From JdFR-22 sp964534325 (GTDB lineage: Archaea; Halobacteriota; Archaeoglobi; Archaeoglobales; Archaeoglobaceae), in assembly GCA_964534325.1 (NCBI GenBank), contig CAZHOR010000014.1, positions 10,525 to 74,524 on the forward strand: DNA of 64,000 nt, read 5' to 3'. Positions 34,838-44,209 of this stretch are shown in pieces. The position numbers and the translations under genes are program-made. The notes beneath the pieces are model-generated. The model did not search any database, was not told where the DNA came from, and saw nothing but the letters and a program-made list of their open reading frames with translations. Positions within the stretch are counted from its first letter, which is position 1, and each line of letters opens with the position of its first letter.

Positions 34838-36001
34838 TTAGAGGAATTCTTCGTAGAACCTCTTCTCCATTCTCTTATCCTTTATTATCTCTTTCTCCTG
34901 CAGAACTTCTCTTTCCAGCTTTTTCAGGGTGGCGTTGACTGCGAACTCTACTCCCCAGCTTTCGCCGGTGGCAAAGAATACTCCCTGTTCACTGGTCAGC
35001 CGCAGCCTCACGTGTATCAGGGGCAGTCCTCTGAACTTTTCTTTGTGCCTCTTGATATAGACGAAGATCACTGTCTCACCCAGAAAGTTCAGGAACTTAT
35101 TGAGGAATTTTTCTACGTCGTCGAGGACGTTTTGTTTGTCGAACTCATCCATATCCACTTCTTTGGTTATAAGCTGTATGTCGTATTTGGTGGGGGCCTG
35201 TGTTTTGACCAGGGTCTCCAGAATATCTTTTTTGGTGACTATTCCCTCCAGGATACCGTCTTTGGTGACAACGATGCTGGATATCCTGTTCTCCAGCATT
35301 ACGTCTACCACGGTCTTGATGGTATCCGTCTTGAGTGCTGTAGTGAGGGGAGAGCTCATTATGCTGTCGACCATAATGGATAGGGTCTTGTCCTTCTCTC
35401 CGCTTCCTCCCCCCATTCTGCCGTCCTTTCGAGGGGAGATGACGCGATCGACGATGTCTTTACCGGTGATCAAACCTGAAGCCTTATTGTTCTCGTCAAT
35501 GACCACAACCCTGTCTATTCCGTGTTTCCTCATGGTGGCCAGAGCTTTGGCAACCGAATCTGAATCGTTGACCGTGATAACGTGGGGATTCATTATCTCT
35601 CTTATCTTCCTCTTTTCGAGGTCGTCTTTGGAGTTCCTCAGGAAGTCGTTCACGTAGATTACGCCCAGATCGTCTTTGGACCTTATAAGAACAAATGGAG
35701 TCGAATCCTCTACAAACCTTCTGGCAACCTTATCCGGAGTGAGTTCAGAAATATTAATTATTCCTGTCCTGACGATGAAATTCTTTATTTTTGTCTCGTG
35801 AGGATTTACCATCACGCTACCTCTTATGAGATCCCGCTCTCTTATCACTCCGGCTACCTCGCCGGATTCTTTGACCACAATTGCGTGAGATCTCTCGGGA
35901 TCCTGTTTTTCCAGCATGGGAACAACTTTAGAAACCGTCTCAGTGGATTCAACCATTTCGTAATCATGTTGAATTAATTCTTTAAGCTCATCTGTATCCA
36001 T
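34838..36001 (-). CDS. Four-CBS protein with HPF-like C-terminal domain
   Basis: A 387-residue protein. Residues 1-265 form four CBS motifs (for example IMNPHVITVNDSDSVAKALATMRKHGIDRVVVID near 138-175 and SIMSSPLTTALKTDTIKTVV near 212-231). Residues 270-387 (DKQNVLDDVEKFLNKFLNFLG...IHVRLRLTSEQGVFFATGESWGVEFAVNATLKKLEREV) resemble the ribosome hibernation factor HPF/RaiA fold. CBS-HPF type archaeal proteins have been linked to ribosome hibernation. Adenylate sensing by the CBS part is inference. Confidence 0.75.
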   Translation of the reverse strand: MDTDELKELIQHDYEMVESTETVSKVVPMLEKQDPERSHAIVVKESGEVAGVIRERDLIRGSVMVNPHETKIKNFIVRTGIINISELTPDKVARRFVEDSTPFVLIRSKDDLGVIYVNDFLRNSKDDLEKRKIREIMNPHVITVNDSDSVAKALATMRKHGIDRVVVIDENNKASGLITGKDIVDRVISPRKDGRMGGGSGEKDKTLSIMVDSIMSSPLTTALKTDTIKTVVDVMLENRISSIVVTKDGILEGIVTKKDILETLVKTQAPTKYDIQLITKEVDMDEFDKQNVLDDVEKFLNKFLNFLGETVIFVYIKRHKEKFRGLPLIHVRLRLTSEQGVFFATGESWGVEFAVNATLKKLEREVLQEKEIIKDKRMEKRFYEEFL

Positions 36002-36085
36002 CGTACCACCAACAACAACAATTTCAGACCCGGTATTAAAATGCTATCCCGCAACTTAAAACAATTATTAGTTACACACTGTTGG

Positions 36086-36526
36086 TTACACGATCTCATC
36101 GAATTCTACGTAGTTCTCCGGCAGCTCCTCGTTACCGGCTTCATCCAGAACATTAGTGCTAACAAAAATGGGGCAGGCAGCTCTAACGGCTACGGCGATA
36201 CTATCGCTGGGCCGAGCATCTATCTCCAGCTCGTGGTCATTCTGTGTGACTATCATTCGGGCGTAGAAGGTGTTCTCCACCAGGTCATCGATAATTATCT
36301 TCTCTACTTTTGCACTGAGGCGGGAAAAAACTTCTGTGAGCAGGTCGTGGGTCATGGGCCGGGGTGATGTTTGTCCTTTTATAGCAGAATGTATGGCCAT
36401 GGCCTCCGGAATACCGATGTATATGGGCAGGATTCTTCCATCTTCTGTCCTGAGAACTACAACGGGCGACATGCCCATCACATTTTGAACTGCAAAAACG
36501 CCAAATACTTCAGCGACCAATGACAT
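36086..36526 (-). CDS. Bifunctional nuclease domain protein (DUF151)
   Basis: A 146-residue BFN/DUF151 protein with RILPIYIGIPEAMAIHSAIKG and RPSDSIAVAVRAACPIFVS, the two conserved blocks of the family. Plant and bacterial members show DNase and RNase activity. Single gene on the minus strand between the CBS protein and the PUA gene. Confidence 0.88.
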   Translation of the reverse strand: MSLVAEVFGVFAVQNVMGMSPVVVLRTEDGRILPIYIGIPEAMAIHSAIKGQTSPRPMTHDLLTEVFSRLSAKVEKIIIDDLVENTFYARMIVTQNDHELEIDARPSDSIAVAVRAACPIFVSTNVLDEAGNEELPENYVEFDEIV

Positions 36527-36553
36527 CTCAAGACATAGTAAGGTCAGGCAATA

Positions 36554-36994
36554 TTAATAGTTTTTGTAATATCCTACCATGCTATCGGGCGAGATTCTCC
36601 GTCCTTTAGGTATAAAGTTCCTGATTTTTTCTCCATTGCCCTTTCCGCACCCCAAAAAGTAATTACCCCACTTTATCAAGACATAACCTCTAAGTTCACC
36701 TTCGATGTCCTCACCGCTCATCCACCTCATCGCTTTAGCTTCACCAACCTCCAGTAATCCCTTCACGGCAGATGGGCCTATTAATTGACTGCCCTCAATA
36801 GAGAGTCTTAAACCAGTCTTTTCCAGTTTGCCAAAATATAAGCCATAGTGTTCGGTTTTTATGTCCAATTCACACCTCTTGAAGGCGTAGACCCTCTTTT
36901 TACCCATCTCCTTGAACTCCAGGCTGGATCTGGTCCCGAATTGCTCTTCAAGCAGATAATCTACTGTCTCTTTAATTCCAGTGTCCCCCCTCAT
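36554..36994 (-). CDS. PUA-like RNA-binding protein (COG3270-like)
   Basis: A 146-residue protein whose C-terminal half (GEDIEGELRGYVLIKWGNYFLGCGKGNGEKIRNFIPKGRR) resembles the PUA-like domain that in bacterial RsmF is fused to an RNA m5C methyltransferase. Here it overlaps the methyltransferase gene by four bases, so the two polypeptides probably work as split parts of one enzyme. The role as an RNA-targeting module is inference from fusion homologues. Confidence 0.75.
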   Translation of the reverse strand: MRGDTGIKETVDYLLEEQFGTRSSLEFKEMGKKRVYAFKRCELDIKTEHYGLYFGKLEKTGLRLSIEGSQLIGPSAVKGLLEVGEAKAMRWMSGEDIEGELRGYVLIKWGNYFLGCGKGNGEKIRNFIPKGRRISPDSMVGYYKNY

Positions 36995-37893
36995 TTGACC
37001 ACCTTTGCTATGAAGAATCCTTCAGTATCGTTATCCTGAGGATGTATCCTGAGACATTTCTCCACCATGGGGTCGAATTCCTTCCCTTCAAATCGCGTGA
37101 TAGGTGGGTGGGATTTGACATCGAGGTCGACCTCTTCCAGTTGAGCGTCGGTGTTGGATAAGAGGTAATCCACTACCTCTTCATCCTCTAAGGGGTCGAA
37201 AGAGCAGGTAGAATATACCAGTGTCCCTCCTGGTTTCAGTGAGGAGTATGCTGCTGTCAGCATGCCTTTCTGCAGTCTTGACAGGGATTCAACATCTTTT
37301 CTGGTCCAGATCCTGGCGTATTTATAGTTCTTTCTTATCATTCCGGTGTTGCTGCAAGGGGCATCCACCAGAATACGGTCAAACGTGTTATCCATTTCTT
37401 TAAACTCCCTCCCGTCTCTGATGGTCACTCTGGCGATGAGGACTCCGAACTGATGGAAGTTGGATATCATGACATTTATCCTCCTCTTTCTGACGTCATT
37501 GGCGATTATGCACCCATCATTTTTCATATATTGGGCTATTTGAGTAGTTTTAGAGCCCGGAGATGCAGCCATATCCAGTACCAGCATCCCCGGTTCCAGG
37601 TCGAGGGCTATCGCAGGGATCATGGATGAAGCCTCTTGAGAGTAGATCAAGCCCAGATTATACTCCATTGTGCTACCAATGTCCTCTTCATCGATGAAGA
37701 AACCCTCCTCACACCAGGGGATCTGCTCCAGCTCATACCTTCTGGAAAGCTCTCCCAAAACTTCTTTTACTCCGAGTTTCAGGGTGTTGACCCTGATGCT
37801 CTTCCTTAAGGGCTTTTTGAGGTATTCCACGAACTGAGGGGAATTGTCAATCTGCTCCAGCCTTTCTCTCAATTGCGGATTTAATTCGAGCAT
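36991..37893 (-). CDS. NOL1/NOP2/Sun RNA m5C methyltransferase
   Basis: SAM-dependent RNA cytosine-5 methyltransferase of about 300 residues. It shows VLDMAASPGSKTTQIAQ (SAM motif I), ILVDAPCSNTGMIRKN (motif IV with PC) and LVYSTCSFDPLEDEEVV (motif VI with the TCS nucleophile). RNA target is rRNA or tRNA. The ATG at 37893 follows GAGAGGTGA. Its start lies 47 bp inside the MFS gene, an unusually long overlap, and its stop overlaps the PUA gene. Confidence 0.92.
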   Translation of the reverse strand: MLELNPQLRERLEQIDNSPQFVEYLKKPLRKSIRVNTLKLGVKEVLGELSRRYELEQIPWCEEGFFIDEEDIGSTMEYNLGLIYSQEASSMIPAIALDLEPGMLVLDMAASPGSKTTQIAQYMKNDGCIIANDVRKRRINVMISNFHQFGVLIARVTIRDGREFKEMDNTFDRILVDAPCSNTGMIRKNYKYARIWTRKDVESLSRLQKGMLTAAYSSLKPGGTLVYSTCSFDPLEDEEVVDYLLSNTDAQLEEVDLDVKSHPPITRFEGKEFDPMVEKCLRIHPQDNDTEGFFIAKVVK

Positions 37894-39082
37894 ATTCACC
37901 TCTCTGGATTCCTATCAACAACCCCGTTCCTATAAAGGTTATCAGTCCGCTGGTATAAAATACGAAATTAATGTTTATGGTATCCATTATCCATCCGGAG
38001 AGCAGCGGACCCACTATCATTCCCAGGCTCATGGCAGAATTAAATAGCCCCATCAGTGATCCGTGACCGTATTTCCTGCCCTCCACTGCGATTATGGCCA
38101 TTGCTGCAGGTATGGATAAAGCACCACCCAACCCCATTAAAGAAGTGAGGGTCAGGAGGGTGAAGAAGTCGTAGGCCAACGGGATGGCCAGAAGGCTCAG
38201 GGCACTGAGCAGCAGACCGGAAGAGATCAGCAGCATTTTGCTGGTCCTGTCTGCCAGCTTCCCAAAGGGTCGTTGCAGGGCAGCATTGAGCAGAACATTC
38301 ATGCTGATAATTATTCCTATTTGGGTAGCGTTGAGGTACATGTCAGTAGCCAGTATAGGGAGAAATGACATAATACCTCCTCTTCCCAGCGCGTACAAGA
38401 ACCTGAAAAGGAACATACCACCTACCAGCCTGTTCTGGGTGACCACACTCCATTTGAATGGAACTCTGGCCTCCACCTGTATTCGCTTGTCTGGGAGGAA
38501 AAATAAGCACATGAAGAAAGCGAATGCGGTCAGGATGGCCATGGAGTAGAATACGGAGTTGAATCCCATGCTGTCCTTGATAACTCCACCTATCAAGGGT
38601 CCAAAACCTATACCTAAGAAGAGTGAGACAGTGAAGGAGCCCATGTGCTCTCCCTCTCTCCCCTCAGGTGATATCTCGCTTACATAGGCTAAAGCTACGG
38701 GTATGACCATAGCAGAAGCAAAACCGTGAACGAACCTCACAGCAGTCAGGGTATAGACATCGTAAGCCAGGATGTAGGCGATGGATAATATGGAGTAAAT
38801 GAACAGACCCAGAAGTATGAACAACTTCCTCCCCACCTTATCCGACATCTTGCCTACGTAGGGCATGAACACCAGTCTGGATAAAGAAAAGCCGGAGAAA
38901 ATCATTCCCAGCCATATGCCAGTAGCACCCATATTCTGAGCATAAATAGGCATGAGCGGTACAACTATACCCATTCCCAGCATTGCAGAGAATACTGAAA
39001 CGAACAAAACATTGAAGATCTTGGAAGACGGCAAAGGATATACGCTATCTGACACTGTGTTCTCCGATTTTCTAATACTCAA
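37847..39082 (-). CDS. MFS transporter, DHA1-like
   Basis: A 411-residue membrane protein with about 12 spans. The loop 2-3 signature reads GKMSDKVGRKLFILLG, with a related GKLADRTSKMLLISSG in the second half. Members export drugs or small metabolites. It starts at TTG; no better start is seen before the first span. The C-terminal end overlaps the methyltransferase start. Confidence 0.85.
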   Translation of the reverse strand: MSIRKSENTVSDSVYPLPSSKIFNVLFVSVFSAMLGMGIVVPLMPIYAQNMGATGIWLGMIFSGFSLSRLVFMPYVGKMSDKVGRKLFILLGLFIYSILSIAYILAYDVYTLTAVRFVHGFASAMVIPVALAYVSEISPEGREGEHMGSFTVSLFLGIGFGPLIGGVIKDSMGFNSVFYSMAILTAFAFFMCLFFLPDKRIQVEARVPFKWSVVTQNRLVGGMFLFRFLYALGRGGIMSFLPILATDMYLNATQIGIIISMNVLLNAALQRPFGKLADRTSKMLLISSGLLLSALSLLAIPLAYDFFTLLTLTSLMGLGGALSIPAAMAIIAVEGRKYGHGSLMGLFNSAMSLGMIVGPLLSGWIMDTININFVFYTSGLITFIGTGLLIGIQRGEYARIKSAIERKAGAD

Positions 39083-39335
39083 TCAAATCACCCATCCATA
39101 ACGTGTTATCTAAGATTAGACCCACTTTTTTAGCACGTATATTAAAAACTTGAGCCGTTGCCCATTGCCATTGTCGTGCCACGTATCATAGAGCTTCTAC
39201 TCCCACACATTGAATTCCCTGATCAATTCGGTCACGCTCAAATCAGTAATAAAGAATCGAAATAGAATAGTTAGATGGATTAGATGGACAAGTGGATTAA
39301 AACCCGCAACACCTATTTTTCAACCCAAAAACGTT

Positions 39336-39901
39336 TCACATTATCCCTGCTTTTCTCAAAGCCTGTTTTATCTCAGAAATCTCTTCATATATCTTCTCGG
39401 TGTTCGATCTCATAAAATCCCTCATGTCTGTTCTCAACAGGTCCACCTTACCTCCCAGTTCACCCCTGGTCTTGTGTGATTCTTCTTTGATTATTCCTCC
39501 TAGTTCGTCTCTGGTTTTTTGTGATTCTTCTTTCACTACTTCCCTGGTCTTCTGTGACTCCTCTTTGATTGAGTCTTCGACCCTGTTTGTAGAGTCAATG
39601 AATTTCACGGATTGGCCCATGTTGAATACCAGAGCGAAGTCCTCAATTTTCGCGTATCCCTTGTAGTCTTCGAATTTAATGCTGTTCACAATGGCTCTTT
39701 GGGGATAGTGGATTTTGCCAGCTCGCAATACTCATTTACAGCTTCGCTATCTCCATCTACAAAAGCGGTCACGTGTCTCCCATCCTCTGTATTTATGGCT
39801 CTAAGTCTTTCTATACCACATGAGAGGGCTAATTCTGTTAGATAATAACGATAATCGATATCCTGGACCTTTTCACCTTCTATAATAATTTTAGCTTTCA
39901 T
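39336..39901 (-). pseudogene. Frameshifted acylphosphatase-like/coiled-coil gene
   Basis: Two open frames form one gene. Residues 1-70 (MKAKIIIEGEKVQDIDYRYYL...) are acylphosphatase-like with YR and NTEDG in place of the usual GVGYR and Asn site. The C-terminal part (RAIVNSIKFEDYKGYAKIEDF, then EESQKTREVVK-type heptads) continues in another frame. The frame changes at the CCCCAAAG run at about 39698-39704; adding one A would join STIPK to RAIVNS. Methanogen homologues, as I recall, have this same fused layout. Decay, programmed frameshift or sequencing error are all possible. Confidence 0.65.
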
Positions 39902-40113
39902 ATTTCAAATTTTTTTACATTACACTTAAAACTTTTGATGTCCATCATTTTGGCCGTATTCTTAACTTGCTTTATAACCTTAAACATTTACTCCTGAATT
40001 TAACTGTTAAGACGATTACGATTACGAAAGGATTAAAGTTAAATTATTGAACCAGTGAAAGGGTGAACGGTAAAAAGAGTGAAAAACACTTGTTCAGTCA
40101 GGAGGTGTAACTG

Positions 40114-41079
40114 TTGAAGATGAAGGGAACCATGTTGATATCGATTATTCTTATTGCCTCAATCTCGTTGTCCGGATGTGCAGGAGATGGTGCTGATGGT
40201 GGAGAAGAAAGTGGAGCTAACGTAACCATAAAATTTGGGGTGCTGCCCATCGAAGACACTTTCCCCATATACGTTGCCAAAGAAGAAGGCCTATTCGCCA
40301 AACACGGTATTGACGTAAAAGTTAGCAAGTTCCAGAGTGCCATGGAGCGGGATAGCGCCCTGACGGCTGGTGAAGTGAGCGGGGTGGTCACCGATCCTCT
40401 CGCAGTCATTTTGCACCGCAATTCCGGTTATGATTTTAAGATAGTATCTATTGGTCTGGGCATGAAGCCTGGAGAGGGTGTTTTCGCCATTTTGGCCAGC
40501 CCTAAATCAGGTATTAATTCTGTTGAGGATTTGGAAGGTAAAAAAGTAGGTGTTTCATCCAATACCATTATAGAGTATGTGACTGACCGAATGCTGGCCA
40601 AAGAGAGTGTTGAAGTAAAGAAGGAAGGGATCAAGAGCATTCCATTGAGATTGCAGATGCTGACCAATAACAATATCGATGCTGCAACCCTTCCCGAGCC
40701 TCTGGCGAGTCTTGCAGAGCATCAGGGAGCTAAATTGCTAATATCGGATGCGGAGATGAACGAGAGCATAAGCCAGACAGTCATAGTATTCGATCAGGAG
40801 TTCATTGATAAACATCCAGGAGCAGTTGAGGAGTTCCTGCAGGCATATGGGGAGGCGGTCGAAAAGATAAACTCAAATCCGGATGAGTACAGGGAGCTGT
40901 TCATAGAAAAAGCCAGAGTGCCGGAACCCCTTACAGAAACGTACAGCATACCTCATTACCCCCAGCCTCAGACATACCCGCAGGAATTCTATCAGGAAGT
41001 TCATGAATGGGCGGAAAACGAAGGATTGATCGAGGAAAAAATACCGTATAGCGAAGCAGTATATGATCGAGGCACATAA
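40114..41079 (+). CDS. ABC substrate-binding lipoprotein, SsuA/TauA/NMT1-like
   Basis: A 321-residue lipoprotein with lipobox SLSGC, then a binding domain starting IKFGVLPIEDTFPIYVAKEEGLF, the usual pattern of nitrate/sulfonate/thiamine-precursor binding proteins. SVEDLEGKKVGVSSNTIIEY and ATLPEPLASLAEHQGAK are further family features. The TTG at 40114 is preferred because AGGAGGTG lies six bases upstream. First of three coupled genes. The substrate is unknown. Confidence 0.88.
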   Translation: MKMKGTMLISIILIASISLSGCAGDGADGGEESGANVTIKFGVLPIEDTFPIYVAKEEGLFAKHGIDVKVSKFQSAMERDSALTAGEVSGVVTDPLAVILHRNSGYDFKIVSIGLGMKPGEGVFAILASPKSGINSVEDLEGKKVGVSSNTIIEYVTDRMLAKESVEVKKEGIKSIPLRLQMLTNNNIDAATLPEPLASLAEHQGAKLLISDAEMNESISQTVIVFDQEFIDKHPGAVEEFLQAYGEAVEKINSNPDEYRELFIEKARVPEPLTETYSIPHYPQPQTYPQEFYQEVHEWAENEGLIEEKIPYSEAVYDRGT

Positions 41080-41803
41080 TATCAGCAAGACATATGAGAA
41101 TGGGATAGAGGCTTTAAGCAATATCAGCTTTAAAGTTGAGGAGGGGGAAAGTTGCTCCATCATTGGGCCATCCGGATGCGGTAAATCCACCATTCTCTTT
41201 ATTTTCTCCGGACTTCTGGACCCCACAAAGGGAGAGGCGGTGGTCAATGGAAGGAAGATGAACTCTAATAGCAACATAAGGGATATAGCTCTGGTGCTTC
41301 AGGATTACGGGCTTTTTCCGTGGAAAACAGTTCACCAGAACATCTCCATTGGGCTGGAGATCAGGGGATTCGATAAACAGGAGAGCAAGCAGAGGATAGG
41401 CAACCTATTAAAAGAGCTTGGACTTGTGGGCTTTGAAGACTATTTTCCCAAACAGCTCTCCGGCGGTATGAGGCAGAGAGTAGCCTTCGCCAGAGCCTTA
41501 GCTCTCGACCCCCAGATACTGCTTATGGATGAGCCGCTCTCATCTCTGGACGCTCTCTCCAGAGAGAAACTGCAGAACTTTCTGCTGGACTTGTGGATCA
41601 AGAATAATATTACCATGTTGCTGGTGACCCACAGCATCGAAGAAGCCGTCTTCCTGGGAAAGAAGATAGTGGTGCTGTCGTCTCGGCCGGGAGAAGTGGT
41701 GAGCATAATAGATAATCCAGATGCCGGATTCGTGGAATACAGAAATAAAAAGGAGTTCTTCGAAAAATGTATGGAAGTGAGGCAAAGCGTTGGAGCTATT
41801 TAG
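41063..41803 (+). CDS. ABC transporter ATPase, SsuB/TauB-like
   Basis: A 246-residue ATPase with Walker A GPSGCGKST (about 33-41), Q-loop LVLQDYGLFPW, signature LSGGMRQRVAFARA, Walker B ILLMDEPLSSLD and switch His in LLVTHSIEEA. It energises the adjacent permease. It overlaps the binding-protein gene by 17 bp and the permease gene by 37 bp. Confidence 0.92.
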   Translation: MIEAHNISKTYENGIEALSNISFKVEEGESCSIIGPSGCGKSTILFIFSGLLDPTKGEAVVNGRKMNSNSNIRDIALVLQDYGLFPWKTVHQNISIGLEIRGFDKQESKQRIGNLLKELGLVGFEDYFPKQLSGGMRQRVAFARALALDPQILLMDEPLSSLDALSREKLQNFLLDLWIKNNITMLLVTHSIEEAVFLGKKIVVLSSRPGEVVSIIDNPDAGFVEYRNKKEFFEKCMEVRQSVGAI

Positions 41804-42510
41804 CTGCCGTAGCCATAATTGTCTTCCTGTGGTATCTTTTATCGCTTGCAGTAGATTCTCCAGCCCTACCAGCGCCACCTGAAGTCTTAACAGCCCTAAT
41901 CTCCCAGTTCTTTGAAGAATCATTGCTGGAGCATTTTGTGGTCAGTGCCTACAGGGTCATTTATGCCATAGCTCTTGCTCTGTCCTTAGCTGTTCCCATA
42001 GGTCTTTTAAGCCATGAAAGGAGTATAGACAAGCTGGTGGCTCCCTTTCTCTATCTATTGTATCCTATCCCCCACATAGTCCTGCTCCCCCTTATAATCA
42101 TCCTCTTCGGGATAGGAGATGCTTCTAAAGTAGTGCTTATTGCATTGATAATCTTTTTCCAGATACTGGTCACCACCCGAGACGCTTCGAGGAACGTCAG
42201 CGAATACTACGTTTATTCTCTTCTCTCTCTGGGGGCAGGCAGTAAAGACGTATATAAGCACGTCATTTTCCCTGCAAGTCTGCCCAAGATACTGACGGCC
42301 TTGAGGATCAGTATTGGAACGTCCATCGCCATCCTTTTCTTTGCAGAATCCTTTGCCACCACGCGAGGGCTGGGCTACATAATAATGGATGCCTGGAGCA
42401 GAGCAGATTATCCCGGATTGTATGCAGGTATAGTTTCCATGGCCATACTTGGCTTTATCTTATACGTTATCCTGGAAGCAATAGAGAAAAGGGTCTGCAG
42501 ATGGGTATGA
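41767..42510 (+). CDS. ABC transporter permease, SsuC/TauC-like
   Basis: A 247-residue permease with about six spans. The EAA-type loop reads YSLLSLGAGSKDVYKHVIFPASLPKI, matching the nitrate/sulfonate/taurine permease family. The N-terminus KRWSYLAAVAIIVFLWYLL is a typical first span. Last gene of the importer operon. Confidence 0.9.
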   Translation: MYGSEAKRWSYLAAVAIIVFLWYLLSLAVDSPALPAPPEVLTALISQFFEESLLEHFVVSAYRVIYAIALALSLAVPIGLLSHERSIDKLVAPFLYLLYPIPHIVLLPLIIILFGIGDASKVVLIALIIFFQILVTTRDASRNVSEYYVYSLLSLGAGSKDVYKHVIFPASLPKILTALRISIGTSIAILFFAESFATTRGLGYIIMDAWSRADYPGLYAGIVSMAILGFILYVILEAIEKRVCRWV

Positions 42511-42709
42511 GGACTTACGATTTTAGTAGTAATCCATTATATCTTTTCCTCTATGATTTTCTGAATGCTTATTGATTAAAAACTGAAATTTAGCTATTAA
42601 ATTCTACCAGTTTCAAAATAAGTAGTTGGCTTTCGATTTTTATCCTCATATGGACTTTTTCATCATGTTTTAAATAGATAAGTCTCATCATAGGTATATA
42701 GTGGTAATA
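42511..42709 (+). promoter_or_regulatory. Promoter region of the 46-residue ORF
   Basis: A/T-rich gap after the importer. TTTTAAATAG near 42673 lies about 35 bp before the ATG at 42710, and GGTATATAG near 42695 is a second TATA-like tract. No gene is seen here. Confidence 0.35.
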
Positions 42710-42850
42710 ATGATAGGAGGAGTTTATCATCGAAAAGCTCACAGTGACGAAATCGCCGAGTACCACAAGATCATAAACGAGATAATTATGGAGAAATACC
42801 CCGAGTCTTTCAATCGAAAGATCATAGAGTACTATTACGAACCCTGGTAA
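42710..42850 (+). CDS. Small charged protein, 46 residues
   Basis: An ORF below the usual length cut-off: MIGGVYHRKAHSDEIAEYHK, then INEIIMEKYPESFNRKI and an aromatic end EYYYEPW. The balanced Glu/Lys/His/Tyr content looks like a real protein rather than chance. GGAGGAG occurs just inside the start rather than before it, so the start may be leaderless. No family recognised. Confidence 0.45.
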   Translation: MIGGVYHRKAHSDEIAEYHKIINEIIMEKYPESFNRKIIEYYYEPW

Positions 42851-42896
42851 ACCATTATTCTTTTTTTAACTTGCCATTACTTTATTTTTCACCGGC

Positions 42897-43394
42897 TTAC
42901 ACCAGCTCTATTTTTCTGAATTGCTTATGGGAAGTGTCGAAGATGGCTGCTGTAGGGTATTCGTCCTCGGTGAAAGACCTGTGGCAGGAACCGGGATTGA
43001 GGAGTAAAGTAGCGCCGTAATTGGTTTTTTCGAATTGGTGTGAATGCCCATAAAACACCACATCGTAATCCCCGCTCCTGGCCAGGGCGTGAGGAACTTT
43101 TGGGGACTCTCCGTGGAACAGGGCCATTTTCAGACCGTCAGCCTCGATGACCCCAAAATCACCTTTGATATCCCCACCGATCCGGTTGAACATCTTGATG
43201 AGCCCTTCTTTGTATCCGTCATTGTTGCCGAAAACTCCCACTACCTTTAACCCCTCAAAAAGCTTGAGGGTGGGTGGAGAGACGTAATCACCCAGGTGGA
43301 CCACCAGGTCGACGTCTTCTTCTTTGAATTTGGCTACAGCTTTCTCAGTGTTCTCTATATCGTCATGGGTATCCGAAACAACTCCCATCCTCAT
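42897..43394 (-). CDS. YfcE/MJ0936-type phosphodiesterase
   Basis: A calcineurin-like metallophosphoesterase of about 165 residues. It has GVVSDTHDD, HLGDYVSP, GNNDGY and FYGHSHQFEK, the complete set of metal-binding motifs. MJ0936-type enzymes hydrolyse phosphodiesters. The ATG at 43394 begins MRMGVVSD; an upstream TTG is less likely. Single gene. Confidence 0.9.
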   Translation of the reverse strand: MRMGVVSDTHDDIENTEKAVAKFKEEDVDLVVHLGDYVSPPTLKLFEGLKVVGVFGNNDGYKEGLIKMFNRIGGDIKGDFGVIEADGLKMALFHGESPKVPHALARSGDYDVVFYGHSHQFEKTNYGATLLLNPGSCHRSFTEDEYPTAAIFDTSHKQFRKIELV

Positions 43395-43409
43395 AGATGA
43401 TCTTCCCAA

Positions 43410-43793
43410 AAACGTGGTAAAAATTTTGCCTTAGGGCCAAGAATCGCACAGAGCGGATAATACTTGATGCCGGTTTTAGCCTTTTATGCTTTTCAAGGAG
43501 CAGTTCATTGTTCTGGAATATTTAATGAGGGTACACCCGATTTTGTATCAATTAAAAAAAGTTCCCGGTCCATTCGACCTCTCTTTTATGAGTAAGTCAA
43601 TTAATACATTAAGGTTGTTGAGTTAGGGATTAGTATAGGGCTAAATAATTTGCTGAGTGTTATAGGGGTTTTAACTATGGCTTCTGGTTCAATATATTAT
43701 TTCGGTAGTTATTTGAAGCCAGTACATCAATTTTGAGCGAAAACTATATACATATTAAATAACCATTTGAGATATAATAGGAGGTGATTGTAA
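43410..43793 (+). promoter_or_regulatory. Upstream region of the histone gene
   Basis: About 380 bp, A/T-rich, without a credible gene. ACTATATACATATTAAATAA at 43743-43762 is a strong TATA region about 40 bp before the ATG. AGGAGGTGAT is close to a perfect Shine-Dalgarno seven bases upstream. Together they predict high expression. Confidence 0.6.
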
Positions 43794-43997
43794 ATGGCCA
43801 ATATACCTGTTGCACCTGTTGATAGGTTGATGAGAAAGGCTGGAGCAGATAGGGTTAGTGAAAGTGCTGGCAAGAAAATGGTTGAGGCACTTGAAGACTA
43901 CGCCTCAGATGTTGCCAGAAAAGCTGCCGATATTGCAAGGCACTCCGGTAGAAAAACCGTTAAGGCAGAGGACATAAAACTGGCACTCAAACAGTAA
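43794..43997 (+). CDS. Archaeal histone (HMf type)
   Basis: A 67-residue single histone fold, the standard archaeal length without tails: IPVAPVDRLMRKAGADRVS, then the long central helix ESAGKKMVEALEDYASDVAR and the third helix GRKTVKAEDIKLALKQ. RKTV and the R-V-S motif are DNA-contacting features of HMf. It compacts DNA as dimers and longer stacks. Confidence 0.97.
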   Translation: MANIPVAPVDRLMRKAGADRVSESAGKKMVEALEDYASDVARKAADIARHSGRKTVKAEDIKLALKQ

Positions 43998-44209
43998 TTT
44001 CTTCTGTCATTTTTATTTATTTTTTATTTAGGGATTGTCATCAACTTTACTGCAGTTCCAGTATCTATCTTAAGTTCACTTTTTCAAGGAATAGGTAAAA
44101 AAATGCAGTTCATATTTCTTGCATTATTGGAGTGACTATTGGAGGAAATTTTGAGGGAATAGCTAATTTTTTAAATTATAGGGGAGTATGTAATTAAGGG
44201 AGGCCATAG

